Shown one piece after another: positions 17,822 to 25,641 of a stretch of DNA of 64,000 bases (position 1 is its first letter; each line of letters starts with the position of its first letter). The notes under the pieces are model-generated. The model was not told the origin of the DNA. It did not search any database and was given only the letters and a program-made list of their open reading frames with translations. Position numbers and translations under genes: made by a program. The stretch is from Azospirillum sp. SYSU D00513 (GTDB lineage Bacteria; Pseudomonadota; Alphaproteobacteria; Azospirillales; Azospirillaceae), in NCBI RefSeq assembly GCF_017356015.1, contig NZ_JAFIQV010000018.1:39434-103433 (forward strand). The letters run 5' to 3'.

Positions 17822-18906
17822 TGAGCGAGGCCGCCACGCCGGCCAAGGCGCCGCCGCTGCTGGAGGTCGGGCGCATCTATGTGGAGCCGGCCGCCGCCGC
17901 GCACCCGCGCGGGCGCCAGATCCTGGAGCGCTTCCCCGACGCCGAGCGCATCGAGGTGAAGTCGCACTGGAACATTCCCGGCCTGCACGGGAACGAGGAG
18001 GCGCTGGACGATTACGTCCGCATCAAGCGCACGGCGCTGGTGCTGGGCGTGAAGAAAGGGCTCACGGTCCGCGACAATGGGCGTAGCGCGGACTTCATCG
18101 CACCCTCCCACTCCAACGGCTGCGCCATGGCCTGCGCCTATTGCTACGTCTCCCGGCGCAAGGGCTATGCCAACCCGATCAGCACCTTCGTCAACATCGA
18201 GGGCATCTGCGCCGCCCTCGAGCGGCATGCCGGAAAGCTCGGGCCGAAGATGGCGCCGAACCAGGTGGATCCGCGACTCTGGGTCTATGACCTGGGGGAG
18301 AATGGCGACTGTTCCGTGGATGCCCAGATCTCCGACAATGTGCTGGACCTTACGGCGCTGTTTCGCCGCCTTCCCAACGCCAAGGGCAGCTTCGCCACCA
18401 AATACGTGAACCGCGACCTGCTGGACTATGACCCACGGGGGAAGATGCGCATCCGCTTCAGCCTGATGCCGCCGGACGTCGCCCGCGTGCTGGACGTGCG
18501 CGCCAGCCCGGTGCCGGAGCGCATCGCAGCCATCAACGACTTCGTCGCGGCGGGCTGGGAGGTCCACCTGAACTTCAGCCCGGTCATCGTCTATGAGGGC
18601 TGGACGGCGGCCTACGCCGAGCTGTTCCAGGCCGTGGACGCGGCCCTGTCGCCGGAGGCCAGGGCGCAGATGGCCGCCGAGGTCATCTTCCTCACCCACA
18701 ATGAGGGGCTGCACGAGGTGAACCTGCGCTGGCACCCCAAGGCGGAGGATCTTCTCTGGACCCCGCGCTGGCAGGAGGCCAAACGGTCGGAGAACGGCGC
18801 AGACAACGTGCGCTACCGGGCGGGAATGAAGGGCAAGATGCTCGGCATGTTCCGCGAACTGCTCGAACGTCATCTGCCCCATTGCCCGATCCGCTACGCA
18901 TTTTGA
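17821..18906 (+). CDS. spore photoproduct lyase-family radical SAM protein
   Basis: A 361-residue radical SAM protein. The SAM-cluster cysteines are C101-x3-C105-x2-C108 (SNGCAMACAYCYVSRRK), the spacing of SplB. Further segments (FATKYVNRDLLDYDP, HLNFSPVIVYEGW, EVIFLTHNEGLHEVN, YRAGMKGKM) follow the spore photoproduct lyase family. C164, in NGDCSVDA, sits where SplB has the hydrogen-donor cysteine (C141 in Bacillus subtilis) by eye alignment. SplB reverses 5-thyminyl-dihydrothymine in spores. This organism is not a spore former, so a role in UV-lesion repair or another thymine-adduct reaction is inferred. It overlaps the upstream EndoIII-like gene by one base. Confidence 0.87.
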   Translation: MSEAATPAKAPPLLEVGRIYVEPAAAAHPRGRQILERFPDAERIEVKSHWNIPGLHGNEEALDDYVRIKRTALVLGVKKGLTVRDNGRSADFIAPSHSNGCAMACAYCYVSRRKGYANPISTFVNIEGICAALERHAGKLGPKMAPNQVDPRLWVYDLGENGDCSVDAQISDNVLDLTALFRRLPNAKGSFATKYVNRDLLDYDPRGKMRIRFSLMPPDVARVLDVRASPVPERIAAINDFVAAGWEVHLNFSPVIVYEGWTAAYAELFQAVDAALSPEARAQMAAEVIFLTHNEGLHEVNLRWHPKAEDLLWTPRWQEAKRSENGADNVRYRAGMKGKMLGMFRELLERHLPHCPIRYAF

Positions 18907-19011
18907 TCCGGGGTGCTGGGAGGATTCGCGGTCTGGAGCGTTATGCACGCTGGCGCGGGTTGGTGGTCAGCGCAGGGCGCATTGCGGCGTTTTGAGTCTG
19001 ACGGTGCTTTT

Positions 19012-19099
19012 CCGTCATCCCCGCGAAAGCGGGGATCCAGTCCTCCGGTCGCGTGCATGCATTGCGGAGCCTGGATCCCCGCGTTCGCGGGGATGACGG
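19012..19099. repeat. 88-base inverted repeat element
   Basis: Two arms of about 29 bases (19012-19040 and 19071-19099) are near-perfect inverted copies. Each arm is itself a small hairpin (CCCCGC-GAAA-GCGGGG in the left arm). The element lies between two convergently unrelated plus-strand genes and has no coding capacity. Dispersed elements with this GTCATCCCCGC core are widespread in proteobacterial genomes and behave like REP or MITE sequences. Confidence 0.85.
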
Positions 19100-19180
19100 T
19101 CGATGCTGTGGGACGGCCGAATGCGTGACGCGATGCCCTGACGGGATTGCCGGGACTTTCACACGAAGCGGGTGCGGATC

Positions 19181-20254
19181 ATGAAACTGTTCGAATGTCA
19201 GGCGTGCGGGCAGCCGCTCTATTTCGAGAATGTCGTGTGCGAGCGGTGCGGGCACCGGCTGGGCTATCTTCCGCGGCTGACGACCCTTTCGGCGGTCGAG
19301 CAGCAGGACGGCGAGATCTGGCGCGCGCTCGCCACGACGGAGCCGCTCTACAAGTTCTGCCCGAACGCGGAGCATGCCGTCTGCAACTGGATGCTGCCCG
19401 CGGATTCGCCGGAGACCTTCTGCGCCGCCTGCCGCCACAACAACACGATCCCGGACCTGTCGAACCCGGAGAACCTCGCGCACTGGCGCAAGCTGGAGAA
19501 CGCCAAGCACCATCTGTTCTACACGCTCCTGCGGCTCGGCCTGCCGCTGGAGACGCGCAAGCAGAACCCGGAGGAAGGGCTGGCCTTCGACTTCCTGACC
19601 GACCAGGTGGACGCGGCGGGGAACGTGACGAAGGTGCTGACCGGCCACGCCACCGGCCTCATCACCATCAACCTCGCCGAAGCCGACGACGCGGAGCGCG
19701 AGAAGCGCCGCACGGCGATGGGCGAGCCCTACCGCACGCTGCTCGGCCATTTCCGGCACGAGGTCGGCCATTATTTCTGGGACCGGCTGGTCCGTGACGC
19801 CAACCGGCTGGAGGAGTTCCGCGCGGTCTTCGGCGACGAGCAGGAGGATTACGGGGCCGCCCTGCAACGGCATTACCAGAACGGCCCGCCCGCCGACTGG
19901 CAGGCCAATTACGTCAGCAGCTACGCCACCGCCCACCCCTGGGAGGATTTCGCGGAGACCTGGGCCCACTACCTGCACATCGTGGACACGCTGGAAACCG
20001 CCCGCGCCTTCGGGCTGAAGGTGCGCCCGCGCATCAAGGAAGGCGCGGAGCTTCAGGCCGAGGTTGACTTCAACCCCTACCGCACCTCCAGCATCGAGGA
20101 CATCATCGAGACCTGGCTGCCGCTGACCTACGCGGTGAACAGCCTGAACCGCAGCATGGGCCAGCCGGACCTCTACCCCTTCATCATCTCGCCGACTGTC
20201 GTCGAGAAGCTGGGCTACATGAACAACCTCGTGCAGACCAGCCGGGTGGAGTGA
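19181..20254 (+). CDS. zinc-dependent metallopeptidase with N-terminal zinc ribbon
   Basis: A 357-residue putative zinc-binding metallopeptidase. The N-terminus carries several CxxC pairs (C6/C9, C20/C23, C81/C84) that form zinc-ribbon-like modules. The catalytic site is HEVGHYFWDRL near residues 193-203, followed by a conserved HPWEDFAETWAHYLHI segment that supplies the third zinc ligand region. Proteins of this Peptidase_Mx-like family are found across proteobacteria without a known substrate. The ATG before KLFECQACG was preferred to a GTG three codons earlier. It converges on the MotB-like gene. Confidence 0.85.
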   Translation: MKLFECQACGQPLYFENVVCERCGHRLGYLPRLTTLSAVEQQDGEIWRALATTEPLYKFCPNAEHAVCNWMLPADSPETFCAACRHNNTIPDLSNPENLAHWRKLENAKHHLFYTLLRLGLPLETRKQNPEEGLAFDFLTDQVDAAGNVTKVLTGHATGLITINLAEADDAEREKRRTAMGEPYRTLLGHFRHEVGHYFWDRLVRDANRLEEFRAVFGDEQEDYGAALQRHYQNGPPADWQANYVSSYATAHPWEDFAETWAHYLHIVDTLETARAFGLKVRPRIKEGAELQAEVDFNPYRTSSIEDIIETWLPLTYAVNSLNRSMGQPDLYPFIISPTVVEKLGYMNNLVQTSRVE

Positions 20255-20276
20255 ACGGAAGCTGCTGGACCGGCGC

Positions 20277-21599
20277 TCAGCGTTGGTCCAGCTTCAGCTC
20301 GATGCGGCGGTTGCGGGCCAGGGCTTCCTCGCTGGTGCCGGGGTCGAGCGGCTGGAACTCGCCGAAGCCGGCGGCGGCGAGCCGTTCCGGCGGCAGGCCC
20401 TGGGAGGTGAGGTACTTGACCACCGAGATGGCGCGGGCCGCCGACAGCTCCCAGTTGGACGGGTAGAGGTTGCGGTTGATCGGCCGGCTGTCGGTGTGAC
20501 CGTCCACCCGCAGTACCCAGTTGATGTCCGACGGGATGCGCTGCCCGACATCCATCAGCGTGCGCGCAAGCTCGACGAGCTGGTCCTGGCCGGCCCCGCC
20601 CAGAACGGCCGACCCGGAGGGGAAGAGCAGTTCGGACTGGAAGACGAAGCGGTCGCCGACGATGGAGACGTCTGGCCGGTCGCCCAGCGCCTCGCGCACC
20701 CGGCCGAAGAACTCCGACCGGTAGCGGGCCAGCTCCTGCACCTTGCTCGCCAGCGCCTGGTTGAGGCGGGAGCCGAGTTCGGCGATCTGCACCTGCTGCT
20801 CGCGCGCCCGGCCTTCCGACACCTCAAGCACCGCCCCGATCTGGGTGAGCTGCTGGCGCAGGGCCGCGATCTGCTGGTTCAGGAACTCGACCTGCCGGCG
20901 TGCCTCCTCCGACTGCGCGCGCTCGCCGGTGAGGGAGCCCTCCAGCTCGGCGATGCGGGCGGTGCGCTGCTCGATCTCGCGCTGCGCCAGCATGGTCCGC
21001 TCGGTTTCGCGGGCGAGCTGGTCGGTCTTCTCGGCCAGCTCGCCGCTGGTCCGGGCCAGCTCCGTCTCCAGCGCCTTCGACCGGTCGCGCTCGCTGCCGA
21101 GCTGGCCCAGGAGCGCCTGGCGCTGCTGCTCGGTCATGCTGAGCGTGACGTGCGCCTCGGCCAGCTCGCCTTCGAGCCGCCGGCGGACCTCGCGAAGCTG
21201 GGTGATGTCCTGCTGAAGGCTCGCCAGTTCACGCCGCCGCTCGTCGAGCGTGCGGGCACTCTCGTCCTGCTGGGACTGGAGCGTGCCGAGCTGCGCCGTC
21301 ATGTCGTCGCGCGTCGCGACGGAGGCCTGCAGCTCCGTGGAGAGCTGCGCGATGCCGACGCGCAGGTCGGCGTTCGCGTCGCGCTCCAGCGTCAGCAGCT
21401 CGTTCAGCTCGGCCACCTTGCGGTTGAGGCTGGTGAGCTGCTCGTCCCGGCCGGTCAGCGCCGTCGCCAGGTAGAACTGCGCGACGACGAAGATCATCAG
21501 CAGGAAGATGACCACCATCACCAGCGACGACAGCGCGTCGACCCAACCGGGCCATGCGCTGGCGTCTCGGTGGCTGTTGCGGCGGCTGAGGCTGGCCAT
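20277..21599 (-). CDS. MotB-like OmpA-domain protein with long coiled coil
   Basis: A 440-residue inner-membrane protein. A single N-terminal helix (about 21-47) carries D21 in GWVDALSSLVMVV, at the position of the proton-binding aspartate of MotB and ZorB. An uninterrupted coiled coil follows (about 50-300), and then an OmpA-type peptidoglycan-binding domain (about 315-440) with VDGHTDSRPINR and NWELSAARA. It is much longer than flagellar MotB because of the coiled coil. It lies 36 bases downstream of a MotA/ExbB-like gene, so the two should form a proton-driven stator-like complex. What it drives is unknown. Confidence 0.88.
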   Translation of the reverse strand: MASLSRRNSHRDASAWPGWVDALSSLVMVVIFLLMIFVVAQFYLATALTGRDEQLTSLNRKVAELNELLTLERDANADLRVGIAQLSTELQASVATRDDMTAQLGTLQSQQDESARTLDERRRELASLQQDITQLREVRRRLEGELAEAHVTLSMTEQQRQALLGQLGSERDRSKALETELARTSGELAEKTDQLARETERTMLAQREIEQRTARIAELEGSLTGERAQSEEARRQVEFLNQQIAALRQQLTQIGAVLEVSEGRAREQQVQIAELGSRLNQALASKVQELARYRSEFFGRVREALGDRPDVSIVGDRFVFQSELLFPSGSAVLGGAGQDQLVELARTLMDVGQRIPSDINWVLRVDGHTDSRPINRNLYPSNWELSAARAISVVKYLTSQGLPPERLAAAGFGEFQPLDPGTSEEALARNRRIELKLDQR

Positions 21600-21635
21600 G
21601 TGGGCGGATTCCTAGGCTTCGGACGGGTGGAGCGT

Positions 21636-22778
21636 CTAGCGCTCCGATTCCTCGGCGAGTGCGGCGATGGTGCGGGCGAGGACCTTGATCTCGCTGCGGA
21701 TCTCCTGAACCGCCTGGTTGCGGCCGGTCGAGGCTTCCTCGACAAGGCGCGCGAGGTAGACGTCCATGTTGCGCAGGTGCTGGCGCGACCCCTCGTCGAA
21801 GCCGCCGTTCGTCATTTCCGAGAGGCGGTCCAGCAGGTTCTTCATCTCCAGCTGCCCCTCGCCGAGCCGCAGCAGGAGCTGCTGTTCGGCGCGCATCTGG
21901 TCGGTCAGGGTGGACAGCCGCTCGGTCAGCGCCATGAGGTTGTTGTTGGCGGTGCGGCGCCCCTCCTCGGAGGTGGCGACGGTGCGCTGGAGCGCGTCCA
22001 GGTTCTCCGCCGTCTGCTCCAGCAGGGCCTGGAGATAGGCCGAGGCCGACTGGTCGCCCGTTTCAAGCCCGCCACCGCCGCCGCTGGACAGGCGCGTGGC
22101 GCCGGACAGCCAATTCTCGACGTCCTGGAAGAAGCGGTTGTGCGCCTGGCTCGCCTGAAGCTCCAGGAAGCCCAGCACCAGAGAGCCAGCCAGTCCGAAC
22201 AGCGAGGAGCTGAAGGCCGTGCCCATGCCGGTCAGCGGTGCCGCCAGCCCGCGCTGCAGGTCCGAGAACATCGAGCCCACGTCGCCGCCGGTAACGGACA
22301 GCCCGCCGATGACCCCGGCCACGGAGCTGACCGTGTGCAGCAGGCCCCAGAAGGTGCCGAGCAGGCCGAGAAAGATCAGCAGCCCGATCAGGTAGCGCGA
22401 CAGCTCCCGCGATTCGTCCAGCCGCGAGGCGATGCCGTCGAGCAGGGAGCGCATCGACAGGGCCGACAGGGTCAGCCGGCCGCGCCGCTCGCCCAGCATG
22501 CGCGCCATGGGGGCGAGCAGGGTGGGGGCGGGCGGCTCGGCACCAGGGCGCTGGGCGCCGTTCTGGAAATGCTCCAGCCATGCCACTTCCGGGCGCAGCA
22601 TCAGCACCTGGCGGAAGATGAAGAGGATGCCGGCGAACAACGTGCCCAGGATCAGCCCGTTCAGCGCCGGGTTGTTCATGAAGGCACCATGGAGTGCTGG
22701 GTACATCAGCCCGACCACGGCCCCGACCACCAGAAGGAAGAGGATCATCCGGGTCAGGAAGCGCTCTGGGCGCGTCAT
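21636..22778 (-). CDS. MotA/TolQ/ExbB-like proton channel protein
   Basis: A 380-residue integral membrane protein. Two N-terminal helices (about 9-28 and 38-58) are followed by the MotA/ExbB core: LIGLLIFLGLLGTFWGLLHT and LAAPLTGMGTAFSSSLFGLA, the pore-forming helices of the family. The C-terminal 150 residues form a coiled coil. The ATG was chosen because GGAGGAGCG precedes it at good distance; an upstream in-frame start would add 18 residues overlapping the previous gene. With the MotB-like protein downstream it should form an ion-conducting unit. Confidence 0.87.
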   Translation of the reverse strand: MTRPERFLTRMILFLLVVGAVVGLMYPALHGAFMNNPALNGLILGTLFAGILFIFRQVLMLRPEVAWLEHFQNGAQRPGAEPPAPTLLAPMARMLGERRGRLTLSALSMRSLLDGIASRLDESRELSRYLIGLLIFLGLLGTFWGLLHTVSSVAGVIGGLSVTGGDVGSMFSDLQRGLAAPLTGMGTAFSSSLFGLAGSLVLGFLELQASQAHNRFFQDVENWLSGATRLSSGGGGGLETGDQSASAYLQALLEQTAENLDALQRTVATSEEGRRTANNNLMALTERLSTLTDQMRAEQQLLLRLGEGQLEMKNLLDRLSEMTNGGFDEGSRQHLRNMDVYLARLVEEASTGRNQAVQEIRSEIKVLARTIAALAEESER

Positions 22779-22828
22779 CGTGGATCGCTCCTCCGGGTGG
22801 GTTGTCTGGGCGGTCACGGCCATGGGCG

Positions 22829-23758
22829 TCACTCGTTCAGGAAATCGATGTCGATGCGGTCCGGCGGCCCTCCGCCCTCCGCGATGCCGAGCGGGCGCAC
22901 GCCGACGCGGTTGCGCGGGACGCCCAGCGCCTCCAGCCGTTCGCGCAGGGCGATCCCGCGCGACAGCGAGAGCTGCCGGGCCTCGCGCGCCGTCTCCGCC
23001 GTGCCGGAGGCGTAGGAGCGCAGCTCCAGCCGCGCGCTCTGGGAGGCCCGCATCCGCTCGGCGATGGCCTCGGCCATCGCCTGCACGCCGGGCGGCAGGT
23101 CGCCGCTGCCCTGCTCGAAGACGATGTTGAGGTCGGAAGGCCGGTTCTCCGCCGGGCGTGGCGCCGGCGCCGACGGGGGCGGAAGCGCCGCCGTCTGGGT
23201 GGACGTGGACCCGGGCGGGCCGGAGGGTGCCGCGCCCTGCGCCGTTTCCGGCGGCTGGGCGGTGGGGGGCTGGCCCGGCGCGGCCGCCTGCGCCTGTGCC
23301 GGGGGCTGCGCGGCCGCCGTGCCGCGGTTCGGCGCGGCGTCGCGGGGCGCCGGGCCGATGGTGATCTGCGGCGGTTCGGGCGCCTGCATCACGTCGGGCG
23401 TGACGAAGCGCGGCGGCGCCTTGATCGGCGCGGGCGGGCGGAGGTTGGGGCGTGGTGGAACGGCGAGTGGACGCGCGTTCTCCAGCGTCAGTGCCGCCGA
23501 CTCGAAGCGGCCTCCCGGCTCCTGTTCCGCGGCGGCGGGCAGGGCCGATCCGGCGAGCATCGCGGCACCCAGAAGCGCGCCGGCCGCGGCCCCGTTCCGG
23601 CGGAAGGCCTTTTCAGGCCAAGCCTTTCGCTCGGGCACGCGCTGGGAGCGGGCCGGGCGGTCGGGGAGGTCGGCGGCGGAGACTCTGGAGACGGGCACGA
23701 TCGATCCAACGACACGGTAAGGTGTCGAACCATAGCCCATCGATCGGCGTAGCGACAA
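22829..23758 (-). CDS. periplasmic OmpA-family protein with proline-rich linker
   Basis: A protein of up to 309 residues. A hydrophobic signal segment (GALLGAAMLAGSALPAAA) is followed by a long Pro/Ala-rich linker and a C-terminal OmpA-like domain (about 210-309) with LELRSYASGTAETAREARQLSLSR and RVGVRPLGIAEGG. The true start is uncertain. The given ATG leaves an unusually long basic leader; a GTG at VPERKAWPEK would give a normal signal peptide. A possible promoter (TTGTCG, 18 bases, TATGGT) overlaps the first codons and favours a downstream start. It belongs with the MotA/MotB-like genes and probably anchors them to the envelope. Confidence 0.75.
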   Translation of the reverse strand: MSLRRSMGYGSTPYRVVGSIVPVSRVSAADLPDRPARSQRVPERKAWPEKAFRRNGAAAGALLGAAMLAGSALPAAAEQEPGGRFESAALTLENARPLAVPPRPNLRPPAPIKAPPRFVTPDVMQAPEPPQITIGPAPRDAAPNRGTAAAQPPAQAQAAAPGQPPTAQPPETAQGAAPSGPPGSTSTQTAALPPPSAPAPRPAENRPSDLNIVFEQGSGDLPPGVQAMAEAIAERMRASQSARLELRSYASGTAETAREARQLSLSRGIALRERLEALGVPRNRVGVRPLGIAEGGGPPDRIDIDFLNE

Positions 23759-23927
23759 CGCCCTTGGCCGGGTTTAACGCCATCGAACGAGGCAGCACCC
23801 CGAAGCCCTAGGCCGAGGCGCCGTGCCCGCGGAGCCCGAGGCTATGGCCCGGAACGATCTATGGCGCGCCTCTATGACCGGTCCGATACAGGCGAGCCTG
23901 ATACCGGCCAGTTCGATCGGCCGGCCG

Positions 23928-24770
23928 TCAGGCCGGCTGGGAACCGGCCGGGGAGGCGGGCGGAAGCACGCGGCGGTCGCCGGCCACGCGCAGCAGCTTG
24001 GCGAGCGGCAGGTGAAGGTGCGTGTTGGCGGCGAGGATGCTCTTGCCGAACACCGGGTTGCGGCCGCCGCCGATCTCGCCGACGAATCCGCCGGCCTCGG
24101 TCACCAGAAGCACGCCGGCCGCGGCGTCCCAGGGGCTCAGCCCCCGCTCCCAATAGCCGTCGTAACGGCCGGCCGCCACATAGGCGAGGTCGAGCGCCGC
24201 GGCGCCGAAGCGGCGGATGCCCGCGACCTCCTTCATGATCATCTCGGCTTCGTTCAGGAAGCCGGCATGGTCGCCGCGGCCCTTGAAGGGAATGCCGGTC
24301 GCGACCAGCGCGTCGGACAGGTTGCGGCGCTCGGACACGCGCAGGCGCTGGTGGTTCAGGAAGGCGCCCTGGCCCTTCTCGGCCCAGAACATCTGGTCAT
24401 GGACCGGCTCGTACACCACGCCGGCGACGATCTCGCCGCTCTTTTCGAGCGCGATGGAAATGGCCCAGTGGGGCAGCCCGTGCAGGAAGTTGGTCGTGCC
24501 GTCGAGCGGATCGACGATCCAGCGCGCCGTGGCGTCCGAACCCTTGCTGCCGCCGCTCTCTTCCATCAGGAAGCCGAATTCGGGGCGGGCCTTGCTCAGC
24601 TCCTCGCGGATCATCTTCTCGGCGCGCAGGTCGGCGGCGGACACGAAGTCCGACGGCCCCTTGCGCGACACCTGGAGCTGCTCGACTTCGCCGAAGTCGC
24701 GCACGAGACCCCGGGCGGCCTTCTCGGCAGCGCGGACCATGACGTTGATGAGGGCGGAACGGGTGGCCAT
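23928..24770 (-). CDS. suhB: inositol monophosphatase family protein
   Basis: A 280-residue SuhB/IMPase-like phosphatase. The metal-binding motifs are intact: MEESGG (first glutamate), WIVDPLDGTTNFLHG (the DPLDGTxN signature) and PWDAAAGVLLVTEAGG near the C-terminus. It can hydrolyse myo-inositol-1-phosphate, and in E. coli SuhB also binds the Nus complex during rRNA transcription. The neighbours efp upstream and the OmpA gene downstream are on the same strand, with an 84-base gap to efp, so it may be co-transcribed with efp. Confidence 0.92.
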   Translation of the reverse strand: MATRSALINVMVRAAEKAARGLVRDFGEVEQLQVSRKGPSDFVSAADLRAEKMIREELSKARPEFGFLMEESGGSKGSDATARWIVDPLDGTTNFLHGLPHWAISIALEKSGEIVAGVVYEPVHDQMFWAEKGQGAFLNHQRLRVSERRNLSDALVATGIPFKGRGDHAGFLNEAEMIMKEVAGIRRFGAAALDLAYVAAGRYDGYWERGLSPWDAAAGVLLVTEAGGFVGEIGGGRNPVFGKSILAANTHLHLPLAKLLRVAGDRRVLPPASPAGSQPA

Positions 24771-24854
24771 GGGCTTTGTGTTTTTCTGTGCTTCGGAGAG
24801 ACGGTCATCGGCCCCCGGGCGTGCCGGAGGCCGATGCGGTGCTGTGTCGGACGC

Positions 24855-25421
24855 TTAGTCCTTCGCGCGCTCGACGTAGGTGCCTTCGGCCGTGTCGACG
24901 ACGATGCGGGTGCCTGCCTCGATGTGCGGCGGCACGAGGATGGAGACGCCGTTCTCCAGCTTCGCCGGCTTGTAGGAGGAGGAGGCCGTCTGGCCCTTCA
25001 CCACCGGGTCGGCCTCGACGATCTGCAGCGTGACCTTGCCGGGGATCTCGACGCCGAGCGGGGAGCCCTCGTGGCTCTGCACGGTGACTTCCATGCCGTC
25101 CTGGAGGAACACGGACTGGTCGCCGATCACCTCGCGGGCGATGGTGACCTGCTCGTAGCTTTCCTTGTCCATGAAGGTGAAATTGTCGCCTTCCGAGAAG
25201 AGGAAGGTCATTTCGGTCTCGTCGAGGCGGGCGCGCTCGACCGTCTCCTGAGTGCGGAAGCGCTCGCTGATGCGGGTGCCGGTGCGGACGTCCTTGCCCT
25301 CGATCTGGATGAAGGCGCCGCCCTTGCCGGGCTGCACGATCTGGGTCTTCTGGACGACGTAGAGCTTGCCGTTATGCTCCAGCACATGGCCGGGACGCAT
25401 CTGGTTGGCGTTGACCTTCAT
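24855..25421 (-). CDS. efp: elongation factor P
   Basis: A 188-residue EF-P with the three-domain length. The KOW-like N-domain contains the modification loop QPGKGGAF, where K33 corresponds to the lysine that receives beta-lysine in enteric bacteria. The C-terminal signature KLENGVSILVPPHIEAGTRIVVDT is intact. EF-P relieves ribosomes stalled at polyproline. That matters in a genome with proteins such as the polyproline-rich TolA in this window. The lysine-type loop matches the EpmA ligase encoded divergently 220 bases away. Confidence 0.97.
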   Translation of the reverse strand: MKVNANQMRPGHVLEHNGKLYVVQKTQIVQPGKGGAFIQIEGKDVRTGTRISERFRTQETVERARLDETEMTFLFSEGDNFTFMDKESYEQVTIAREVIGDQSVFLQDGMEVTVQSHEGSPLGVEIPGKVTLQIVEADPVVKGQTASSSYKPAKLENGVSILVPPHIEAGTRIVVDTAEGTYVERAKD

Positions 25422-25641
25422 AGGACGATTCCGTGTTTTCCAAGAAACGAGCGGCGCGGACCCTAGCAGCTTGCCGGGCGAAGGGCAACGGCGGGCGCGG
25501 CCAATACCACGCCCGATCGCCGGCTTTCGCCCGCTTCCCGCCCATAACAGGCGGCAACGCCCGCCGGCACGCGAATCTTCCGCCCGCGCCGCGGGTTTGC
25601 TAAGCAGCGCGCGACAGCATTCTTGCCGAAAGCCGCCACCG

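Noticed and set aside
20277..23758. Zorya defence system
   Set aside because: The MotA/MotB-like pair resembles ZorAB, but no ZorC, ZorD helicase or ZorE nuclease gene is near; the neighbours are suhB, efp and a metallopeptidase.
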